DNA of 64,000 bases, from assembly GCA_000818945.1 (NCBI GenBank), contig KN805388.1, positions 485,547 through 549,546 of the forward strand, given 5' to 3'. The notes under the pieces are model-generated. The model saw nothing but the letters and a program-made list of their open reading frames with translations, was not told the DNA's origin and did no database searches. Below, in pieces: positions 30,490-40,300 of this stretch. This DNA is from Schizochytrium sp. CCTCC M209059. Taxonomy: Eukaryota; Sar; Bigyra; Thraustochytrida; Thraustochytriidae. Positions within the stretch are counted from its first letter, which is position 1; each line of letters opens with the position of its first letter. The position numbers and the translations under genes were made by a program.

Positions 30490-32028
30490 ATGGTCCAGCT
30501 TCCCATGCTGCGCGACGTCGCCGCGAACGAGCACCCGAACCTGTTCCGCCTCAAGCTGCAAATGTGCAGGGTCAGGTTCAACTTTGACTCGAACAGCAAC
30601 CAAATTGGCAAGGACCTCAAGCGCAACACGATGCTCGAGCTCATCGAGTACGTAAACTCCGACCGCGGGCAGAGAATCTTCAATGAGCCCGGCGTCATGG
30701 AAGACGTCGTAGGCATGGTCTCCGTAAACATGTTTCGCGCGCTGCCACCGCAAATGGAGGGCTTTGACCCGGAAGAGGATGAACCTGTCTTGGAGGCCTC
30801 CTGGCCGCACCTGCAGGTCGTCTACGAGTTTCTGCTCCGCTTTGTAATTTCCCGTGAGGTGGCGGCCAAAGTGGCCAAGCGCAAGCACGTGATCGATCAG
30901 ACTTTTTGTCTCAAGCTTGTGCAGATCTTCGACTCCGAGGACCCGCGAGAGCGCGACTACCTAAAAACAATTCTGCACCGCGTCTACGGCAAGTTCATGT
31001 CGCACCGAGCCTTCATTCGCCGCCAACTGGGATATACCTTTCAGCGCTTCGCATTTGACTCTCAGCGGCACAATGGCATTAGCGAGCTCTTGGAGATCCT
31101 CGGCAGCATCATCAACGGCTTTGCGCTCCCGCTCAAAGCCGAGCATCTTCGCTTCCTTACCACCTCTTTGATTCCATTACACAAGACGTCTAGCGTGAGC
31201 AGCTACCACAACCAGCTGTCCTACTGCATTTGCCAGTACATTGAAAAGGATCCAAACACGCTTATCCCCATCGTGAAAGGCCTTGCCAAGTACTGGCCCT
31301 GGTCTCAGGCATCGCGCCAGGTTCTCTTTTTGAACGAGCTCGAGGACGTCCTCGAACGTGCCCCGCAGGATCTCATTCCGCAGGCGCTTCCGTATGCGCT
31401 CAAGATTGTCGCGAAATCAATTGAGAGCGAGCACTTTCAGGTCGTAGAGCGCGCTTTGTATCTATGGAACAACGAGCACATTTCCGTGCATTTTTTCGGT
31501 CGAAAGAACGCCGAAATCGTCTACCCGGTCCTGCATAAGATTCTGCAGGAGAAGATGAAGCATTGGAATGCAACAGTCAAGAACTTGTCGGATGAGGTCA
31601 CTCGTCTTTGCAAGTCTCGTTCGAGTCCCGAGCTGTGGGCAAGACTCGAGGAACATACCAAGAACAGCGAGGAAATTGAGGAGAAGCGCGGCCGCCAGCG
31701 CGAGGCAAACTGGCAGGCGATTAAGTCTAGAAATCTTGCAGCCGTCGATGGAAACGTTCCCGTCATGTTTATGCAGGCCTACACGATTCAACCCTCGTCC
31801 ACGTCTTTGGGTACAGGCGCGCCGGGGGGTGCCAGTGCCACGGCCTCTTCGTCTCCTACGAAAGGATCAGCAGGGGCGCCAAAGGCAGACAGTAAACCAG
31901 CCACGTCAATCGCGCCACCGCCGTCGCCTCCGGGATCAGCGCCGCCGTCGCCGATTCCTATGGGCGAGTCGAACCATAACATCGTGGACAAGGCGCTGAA
32001 CCGAGACCCGCTCAAGCTCGATTCTTGA
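30490..32028 (+). CDS. PP2A regulatory subunit B' (B56 family)
   Basis: This 512-residue protein has the usual length of B56 subunits. It is built of HEAT-like helices. Family signatures are VVYEFLLRFVIS, ERDYLKTILHRVYGKFMSHR, FIRRQLGYTFQRF, NGISELLEILGSIINGFALP, LKAEHLRFLTTSLIPLHK, YHNQLSYCICQYIEKDP, VLFLNELEDVLE and FQVVERALYLWNNEHI. B56 subunits direct the PP2A core enzyme to LxxIxE-motif substrates in mitosis, signalling and cytoskeletal control. The C-terminal 90 residues are Pro/Ser/Ala-rich and variable. The ATG at 30490 (MVQLPMLRDV) begins just before the conserved core. The long in-frame upstream extension is taken as 5' UTR. Confidence 0.93.
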   Translation: MVQLPMLRDVAANEHPNLFRLKLQMCRVRFNFDSNSNQIGKDLKRNTMLELIEYVNSDRGQRIFNEPGVMEDVVGMVSVNMFRALPPQMEGFDPEEDEPVLEASWPHLQVVYEFLLRFVISREVAAKVAKRKHVIDQTFCLKLVQIFDSEDPRERDYLKTILHRVYGKFMSHRAFIRRQLGYTFQRFAFDSQRHNGISELLEILGSIINGFALPLKAEHLRFLTTSLIPLHKTSSVSSYHNQLSYCICQYIEKDPNTLIPIVKGLAKYWPWSQASRQVLFLNELEDVLERAPQDLIPQALPYALKIVAKSIESEHFQVVERALYLWNNEHISVHFFGRKNAEIVYPVLHKILQEKMKHWNATVKNLSDEVTRLCKSRSSPELWARLEEHTKNSEEIEEKRGRQREANWQAIKSRNLAAVDGNVPVMFMQAYTIQPSSTSLGTGAPGGASATASSSPTKGSAGAPKADSKPATSIAPPPSPPGSAPPSPIPMGESNHNIVDKALNRDPLKLDS

Positions 32029-32495
32029 AGGTGAGACAGCATTTTGTAATGACTAAAGTGAGTGATGAAAGCGCGAGCTCAAACGCAGTGGATGTTGTGA
32101 TGTTTTTCTTCAACGTCAAGGGGGTCAAGAGTGATGAAGGATAGCGCTAAATTTTTCAAAATGAGCTACCGTGCTTGAGCACGATCGGGCAACTCTTAGG
32201 TAACGATAATTATGATGATGATGATGACGATGATGAGAACGGAGATGCGAACGGCACTCTTTCTCTCTCTTTCTCTTTTATGGGAGGTGGCGACTCTGCG
32301 AGTTTGCCAAGAAGAGTATGTGTAGTCTGGCGAACCTTGCAGACGCGCAAGTCAACTCAACATAACTCAACTCAGACCACACCAAACCTATTCAACACTA
32401 CAAGTTCTTACTTGGACCGTAATAAGCCCGTCACTTGGCGCGCGAAATCCTTGCACAAGCAGAGCATCAATTTCTAGGGCCTAAGTAAATACGAG
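32029..32495. other. convergent 3' intergenic region (PP2A B56 / small phosphatase)
   Basis: These 467 bases include a GAT-rich run (GATGATGATGATGACGATGATG, about 32213-32237, imperfect). No gene was seen. Confidence 0.55.
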
Positions 32496-33263
32496 CTAGC
32501 ATGCAAAACTGGTGACCTCATCAAACCTTGACTTTTTGTACAGTCCAAGGTCAATGCTCTGTGAGCCAAAGAGCTTGGTTTCCAGCTCGAGAAGCTGCGC
32601 CATAAAGGTGCTATTGGGAGACACCATCGACCGTTTCGCCTTCGCAAGCGTCATGGCGTCCTTTAGGCGCATACCGTCATACATGAGGTGTGCCAGTACA
32701 ATGGTCGAAGATCTGCTCATTCCCATGGTACAATGCACGAGGACTTTGGCGTCCTCTTTGCGCGCCGACTCGATAAACAAATGTGCGGGTTCAAGAAAGC
32801 TGGAGATATCAGCATCCGGCGAGTCTTCTACGGCCACCCGGAGGTACTTTACGCCTCTTGCTTCAAAGTGGTTGGGTTCCTCCACCGTGCAATTGACAAT
32901 GTGTCGAATTCCCATGTCTGCCAATGCGTCTCCGTCTTGGCTGACGGTTTTTGCTCCCAAATACAGATATTCCATAATCTCCGAAATATCCATGTGCACC
33001 GAGAGGGAGTCGAGTCTCGACAGCTGAGGTCTACCTTTACGTAGCGCTGTTGCAGCGCTGTCCGCAGATACCGCGCCCGGCGTTCCTGACGCTGGCGATG
33101 TTAATGATGATGACGATGCTGATGCTAATGCTGATGTTGATGTTGAAGGTGTCTGTCGTTGCGGGTCTCGTGCACTACGCTTGACCTTGGTTTCTTCACT
33201 TCGACTACAATCCTCCGCATCATCAATACTATGACTGCTATCGAGGCGGTTTCGACCTTGCAT
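32496..33263 (-). CDS. dual-specificity protein phosphatase
   Basis: This is a 255-residue protein. Residues 1-90 are Ser/Thr/Ala-rich and probably disordered. The catalytic domain spans about residues 92-235: MEYLYLGAKTVSQ, HIVNCTVEEP, the general-acid loop VAVEDSPDADISSFL (D147) and the P-loop VHCTMGMSRSST with C178 and R184. This is followed by AHLMYDGMRLKDAMTLAKAK and the SPNSTFMAQLLELE helix typical of MAPK-phosphatase-like enzymes. No rhodanese/CH2 domain is present, so this is an atypical DUSP. It is much smaller than, and not closely similar to, the giant phosphatase at 21160-27405. Substrate unknown. Confidence 0.9.
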   Translation of the reverse strand: MQGRNRLDSSHSIDDAEDCSRSEETKVKRSARDPQRQTPSTSTSALASASSSSLTSPASGTPGAVSADSAATALRKGRPQLSRLDSLSVHMDISEIMEYLYLGAKTVSQDGDALADMGIRHIVNCTVEEPNHFEARGVKYLRVAVEDSPDADISSFLEPAHLFIESARKEDAKVLVHCTMGMSRSSTIVLAHLMYDGMRLKDAMTLAKAKRSMVSPNSTFMAQLLELETKLFGSQSIDLGLYKKSRFDEVTSFAC

Positions 33264-34311
33264 TTGGCTTTGGACGTGGCCCTGGCCCTGGCGCTGCTCT
33301 GATGCCGCTGTCGTCGTGTTAATTTCGCGTGAACTTTATTATGTCCCACGTTGACGAGATTTTTCAAAGTTGAGAAACCCAGAGCGCTGTATGCTGATGC
33401 CTCAAGCGGGTGTATGGTGTCGGGGTATGTGGACGTTTTTTGCCACGCCGCTCGCGCGCAGAGTTCGCGGACCGGCAGCGGCGTCAAGGCCGTTCACGAT
33501 ATCAACTTGGAGTCTCGCCCCACGCGCGCGCGGCAGACCGACCGCCAGGGCGTTTTCTTTACAATCTCGTGGCGGCGGCGGCGGAGGCGGAGGCGGAGGC
33601 CTGGCTGCGCGCCCCGGCGGTGCTGGCCTCCTGCTCGAGGCGGGCCGCGAGAGGGCTCCACGGCGCCCTCCCCAGCGGGCGCGCGTCTTCCCCAGCGTGC
33701 GCGGCAACGGTTCTGGCGTCACCTCGCTCACGCTCTCGTCCTTCCTCGTTGCGCGAATGAAGCGAATGCAAGTGTGTTATCGGCGGGTCGCAAGTGGAGG
33801 ATGCCACGGCCGGTAGTAGAGGACTCTGACGTGCAAGTGAAGAATGGCCTGGGCCCGTTGAGGGTAAAAAGACCCAAAGCAGGATAGACCGCTTTGGCAG
33901 AATCGGGACCTGCGATCGACGTCGGGGAAGCTTGACACGCGGAGGACGAGGCCAAAATAAAACCAGAAGATGCTGCCGGCAATGTCCAAGTAGGTACCCC
34001 AAAAAAGAGAAGATGCTGCCTACCTGCCATGCCTGGATAGAAATCTAAGAAAAGAGGCGGCGTTGGCCGCTCTGCGTTGGTGGGGTTTACAGCTGACTGA
34101 CACCACGCATCTGTTTACTGCTAGCCTACTGCAACTGCAACTGCTGCTGCTGCTGCTGCTGTTGATGGTGGGAAGAGCTTCGCTGTCGTGATGATAGAGG
34201 GAGAAAGTAGATGACGAGGTTCCCTCCCCCCTCCAGAGCAACAATTGGGAGAACAATAGCAACAAAAACAAACATTTTGGGTTCTACGAGACTCGGTCTA
34301 CAAACGACAAA
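33264..34311. other. intergenic region between small phosphatase and first PqiA-like gene
   Basis: The 1.05 kb upstream of the phosphatase (-) contains a GGCGGA-rich run (about 33565-33601), three GCAAGT motifs (33768-33845) and a CTG repeat at about 34141-34163. The last part is the 3' flank of the PqiA-like gene. No gene was seen. Confidence 0.55.
33768..33845. promoter_or_regulatory. cluster of GCAAGT-N5-AT motifs upstream of small phosphatase
   Basis: Plus-strand sites lie at 33768-33780 (GCAAGTGTGTTAT), 33790-33802 (GCAAGTGGAGGAT) and 33833-33845 (GCAAGTGAAGAAT). They are about 505-580 bp before the phosphatase ATG at 33263, which is read on the opposite strand. Confidence 0.5.
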
Positions 34312-37300
34312 TTAGACATCGATAGAGTTGGAGCGGAAACGCGCCGGAGGAGGGCCACCTGAAGTGCCAAAGGCCGGGTTGCCGGACTCGCGGCGGTGAA
34401 CATTTGAGGCGACTGCGAAGCGCGACTGCCAAGCATCAATACGAGCCTCCGCGGTGCGCTGGCCCTTTTCGTTGGCACAGCACCGATTGCAAGGAGCGCA
34501 CCACATGTCCTCGTGGTCGATAAGCTCGTTGTCATCTTGGTTGTCGAGGTCCGTAAAAGGTCCCACACCGCCAGCAAGCTCAGGCGGGGCCGAGGGATCG
34601 ACAGCACCTCGAGATGGGCGTTGCGCCGTGCGCTTCAGTGTCGTGAAATGTGTGAGAATGAAGCGGTCCAAGCGGAGCATGCGATGCGGCTTGACGTCAG
34701 AGCGCAGTCCCTTGTACGCGTCGTAGTAGCGATCCGCCAGCACGGCATGCGCGATAACTGTAATGATGTAAAAGCACGTGAGCTCGAGCGCGACACCAAC
34801 AAAGAGGAGCACCGAGGTCGGTTGAAGAATACCCACGGCATTGAAGCAGAAGGCGTCGAGGTCAGGCTCTTCCACAAGAACCTCGAGGGCGCCAACGATC
34901 TGAGAGCAGACATCGTTCGTGATAAAGTCCGTGATAAATTGCGTCACAATGCTGATCTCCATGATGGTAAGAACCATTGCAACCAAAAAGATCTCCAGAC
35001 CTGACCAGTACGAGGCAATCTTGGTCCAGAAGAACAGAGATTTGCCGGTGTTCAGGTTAACAGGAACCAGAAAGAGAACGGTCATCATAATGAAAAGGAT
35101 GATCGGGCCAATGTAAGTTGCGATGGCGTAGAGAATCTTGAAGAACGTTAGGGACACGACTTCGAATCCGTTCGTCGTCGGCGATTGCGCAAGAGCAGCA
35201 CCCATCTCAATAACCGAGTACGTTTTGCTGTTCAGCATCTGGCCGTTCAGCCTCGGCGAGTCCGTCGAGACGACCTCAAGCAAAAGACCAATCAAGCCGC
35301 GCAGCTCAAAGGTAATAAGAGGAAGCCAGATACCAATGACAACGAGCAAAAAGGAAAGTCCAGCCAGACCCACCATGATTTTGGCCTTGATTGGATCCAC
35401 CACGCGGGTAAAGCCCGACTTGGACGATCCAGAGAACTCATGCTTCCAGATCGGGTACTTGACAGTGGCACGACGCGGCAGCCTCTTGACGATCTCGTGA
35501 TTTCCGTTGGCACGATCCTCACTGCGCTGGTTCGACTCTTCGACCCGGTCGTGGTAGAACATGACAATGTGGTTGACAACGAGCGAAAGTGCAGCGACAA
35601 AGCAGAGCAGAACCAAGCCGCTCTCTGGCGTCACGTTGACGTCAGTGATGAACACTTCGTCGTCAAGAAAGGCCACATTTGCGTAAAAGGCACCAACAAC
35701 GTACGACCGCAGCGCGGCCAGCGTAATGACAATTACGAAAACGTCGAGGAACGACCACTTGCCCAGCATGTCCAGCACCTCGAGGATGAAGCGACGTCGC
35801 TTGGCGGAAACGATGGTCGTCGGCGCAAACCACAGAAACATGAGGATAAGGTTCTTGATGATGGGCCACATGCACGAGGCAACGGCAATGAGGACAGCCA
35901 GGGGCCAGGCACCCGAGTTCCACGTATCGTTGATGGTCGAAAACAGCGTGAACGGTACCAGCGCAATCGTCTGCGTCGTGGCGCCAAACAGAGTCACGCT
36001 AACGATAATGTTGGCAGCTTCCGAGAAGCCAATGGCAACCACAAGACCAGTGACGTTCATAAGCTGCACGAAGGGGATCAAAAAGCGGGCCACAAGCGGG
36101 GTGATGGGGTGCTGGAAGATGCTCTTGGTTCGCAGCTCCGTGAGCGCCATCTCGCCGGCAAAATACTCGTCGCGCTCAAAAGGCATGGTTCCCACAAGCT
36201 TGGCCGCAATAGCCTTCTTCTGCCGACGGCGATGCAGCGGGATGAGAAGCAGAGCGCCAATAGCAGCCACACCGCAACCACCCAGAAAAATGTATGCAAA
36301 GACGGTTGCAGCATCGTCGCGTTGGCGCTCCGTAAAGGTGGTAAGGTCATCGACAAGCTCGTAGATGGCGGCGCAGTCGTCCTCGGCCTGCGAGATGGCT
36401 CCGTCAATGAGCTGCTGCGCGCCCTTGGTGCCCACGAAGGCAGTCCAATAGTCGACAAAGTCGGTGACGAGCTTGCTGATCTCCTCTTGGTTCTCCGCGT
36501 CGTTCGTAAACGGACTACCGTCTTCCAGGTAGGTCAGGAGCGGGAAGTCGCACGTACCAGCGCACCCACCCTCAATCTCCACTGCGGACAAGTTAAAGTT
36601 AAACGCCAGCGGCTCCAACTTCTCGACAGGGATGAGCAGACAAGGAATCTCGTTCAGGGTCGAGAAGGACCGGAAGCGCACGTCCATCAGCTTGACAAGG
36701 TCCACCTGCAGAAGAAGCTGCAGCATGATAAAGACATCATAAACGCTCAGTTTCACGTTGAGCTCGTTGATCATCTCCGGATAGCCTTCAAAGAGGTCAT
36801 AGGCATTGATGGTCACCTTGGCCTCGATCGAAAGGGGACCCTCGATATTGATGTCGGTCTGCGTCGTGTACGGCTGCTGACCCGCGTCGACAAGACGGCG
36901 GCGCGCGCTTCCTTCCTCGTTGGGGTAGTCGCTCGGGTCATACATGGGCTGCAAATCCGATCCAAAAGGAACTAGCGGCCGCAAATCCCGGAAGGTCCCA
37001 AGACCCCCAAACTTGACATCGGCAAGCTCGAGGAAGATCGTGCCGTAGCTGACTCCATTGTACACGAGAGGGAGAGTAAAGTTGAACGACTGGTCGCCGA
37101 TAGAAGACTCGGAGTTGAGGAAAACAAGCTCCGCGGCTGCGCCGTCCAAGACCGTGTTGAGCGCCGCATAGTCCTCGGAGACCACATCTTCGAACCAGAA
37201 TGAAAGGAAGGAGTTGAGGCCCGGCGAGGTGTCGAAGCGGAGCACAGTGTTGCCTTCCTCGAGCGGAGGCGGGACGATCTGCTCTGGGTTCGGGCACGAC

Positions 37301-40300
37301 GCGAGGTCCAAGGTCTTGAACATCACATCGTTCACGTACGGAACGGCGCAGTTCTGAAGCATGCGAGGAACAGCGGAAGCGTAAAAGTACGCCACAAGCT
37401 CAACAATGGCGCCGACCATCTCTTCCATGCCTTCGCTGAGGATCTCACGTGTCGAGGTCAACGTGACACCCGACAAATCCCCAAGCGTCACATTGAGTTT
37501 GCGAATGAAGAAGCCTTCGTCATAGTACGTTGAGAGCCAGCAGTCCAGTGCATGCTCTGCGAGGTGCAAACTCTGATCTTCTTGTACTGCGAGAAGCTGC
37601 GAAAGCGTCAGATCGAGGAGCTTCTCGTAGTCGAAGGCTGTCACCAGCTCCGCCACGATGTTCAAGTCTGTGATCCGAATCGCCAAGTCGATCTCTTCAC
37701 GAATAACAGTGCCAGGTTGCTCGCCTGCAGCCTCGCCGTCAAGCTCGATCCATGGAGAAATGGTCACGTCGAGCGGAAGATCGTCCCTGAAAGTGATGCG
37801 GTTCTGCGTGGTCATTGTCCCGAGCGGCTTGAGAAATTCAAAGGTCTCAAGAAGACGGTTGACACTCTTGACACGTAGATAGCCCGGGTTGAAGCGGAAG
37901 CCCGGGTCTTCGCTCGAGTAATCGAGACCGAGGTTGAGCTTGTCGATCGGAAACACAAAGGTCACGTTGCCGTTCTCCGGGTCCTCTGGATCATCGAGCT
38001 CGAAGAGATCCGAAAGCGCGTTGCCAGACGTGTTGCCCAATGCCGTAAAGACATTCTGCAGCGTCGGGCCCTTGACTGTGTCGAGCAGATAGCGCACGAT
38101 TTCAAAGACAAAGGACTCCTTAAAGTTGACCAAGTTCGGCAGGTCCCCGCCATTGGCCTGGAAGACCTTGATCTCCATGTCCTCGACCGACTCGAGTTCC
38201 TCAATCTCGGCTGTGCAGCGCTCAATCGTCTCGGTAACGTTGGGCACGTCCAACGACAAAAGGCTCAAGGCGAGATCCACGTCGCTCTCGGCGTTAACAC
38301 AGGTCTCGGCCGTCAGGTTGGCGTACTGGGCCGGAATACCCTCGATAACATCGAGGACGAGGTCGGTGATGACATCGGCGAGAGTGGTGACAAGCGCTTG
38401 GGCACGCGCGTCAGGTTGCTCGGCGTCCAAAATGGACAGCGCTTGCTCGAGTTTGTTGGGACTAGCCGAGTCCGAGCGCGTCTGCGTGACTTCGAACGTG
38501 AGCGCCGAGATGGAAGCCTGCTTTCCCTCCTTCTCAAACTGAATGTCGTTCAGTGCCGCCAGAAGACAGGGGATGCGATCGAGCTGGCTGATGTAAAGAG
38601 CATAGATGAGCTCGATGTTGATGGCCAGCTTGGTCATGGTCACGTCGATGTCGAGCTCGCTGAGAGAGAGCTTGAGGATAGCCGCCTCATCAATGCCCTT
38701 GCTGGGAACCACGGCCTGAAACTGGATCGAAAGCTCTAAGGGGCGTTCCGGGAGCACGGTGCTGCCGTCCGAGCTCAAAAGAGCACCGCCGAGACCAAAG
38801 CCGATGTCGAGGCCTTCGCCCGGCGACGAGAGTGTGAGCTTATAGAGCGAGTCCAGGTTGCCAATGACAAAGTCAGAAAACTGGATAAAGTCGTTCTCGT
38901 CGCTGAAGGAGGCAAGAATCCCAGCCGAGTTGTACTCTTCGTTAAGCCCCCACTCACCGTCGGGACGGCCGACGCTGTTGAACGGAAAGCTATCGTAGGA
39001 TTCTTCGTTGAACTTGAGAAGCTCGTCAATGAACTCGTTGAGATCAACCTCGGTGTCACGAATACGCTCGCCGCCAACACTATCGTTGATGAGAGCGTAC
39101 ACGGGCGAGAAGATGGCGCCGTCAAAGTCAATCTCGAGCGGGCCATGTCCCGACGGACCCTGCCACGGTGGGCACGTGTTCGAGTCGTCCTGGCCAGGAA
39201 GCGTGACCTCTTCGAGAAGGATCTCGTTGACAAGCTCGCGGACAGGCCCATTGATAATTCCAGGGAACTTGGTCTTCAGCGCGCCCTTGACGACATCGGC
39301 GCCAAGCTCGATACCACCCTGAATGAGATTGGAGAGACCGACTCCATCAAAGTTGACCATTTGGGGGTCATTGATTGCGCCGAGACTCGCCACGACGTTA
39401 GTCACATTGAGCGCATAGGCAGCAGGGCTGACGCAACGCAAGAGTTTGGAAAAGGCACCAAAGGACTCGCCCGCAAAGTCAATATCCAGGATCTGGCCGA
39501 CTTGAAGGTCGACAATCTCATCGGGATTGAGAAGCGCGAGCATGCTCGCTCCAAAGTCGACGTCCTGAACATTTGTGGTAAAGTTGAAGGTGAACTCGCT
39601 CGAGTCGCTCGAGCAAGTACCCGCATCCGGATAATTGCAGGATTTCGTGACCCAGGAGCCGCGGTCAAGGCGCACATAAATTTCGACCTCCAGCGTCACG
39701 TCATCCACGACGATGGAGTTGTTGAAGGTGTAGCGAAGACGATCCTCATACGGGACGTCGGTTCCAATGTTGAGGATCTCAAAGGTAGACAGTGTGTTGA
39801 GGCCCTGCAGAGACAGACGCTGGAGACGTAGCGTGACGTCAGAGACATTGAGCGGGACTGAGACCTCGAGCGCGGCGTCATAAGCCTCCAGATCGAGCGG
39901 AAAGGTCCCATCGGGTTCCGTAAGGAGGCTAATGAGCTCATTGATGACGGGACGACCCTCGTACTCGGCCTGAACGCTAGGCGAACCGAGCCAGTTATTG
40001 AGCGTGACGCTGACGGACTCCATGACGGTGCTGTCGCGGTAGTTGATCGCGTTGGCAAGCATGGTCGCATCGACACCACTGTAGGGCTCGGTGGCAAGAA
40101 TAGCGGCGTCGCTGTCGGCCACCTGAACATTCTGTCCAACAGACTCGCCCCACTCATCAACTTGATCCTTCACCATTCTCCATACCTCGTTGATGATACC
40201 AGGGGAATCAGTTTCCTCGAGCCAGGCGGCCTCCTCGATGATTTGGCACACAATGCCACCTGCGACGGCCTCTACAACGGTGGTTATGGTACCAAGAGCG

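Noticed and set aside
35185..36975. 596-codon open frame antisense to PqiA-like copy 1
   Set aside because: It mirrors the coding frame of a long GC-biased gene, has no domain character, and equivalent antisense frames recur over copies 2 and 3.
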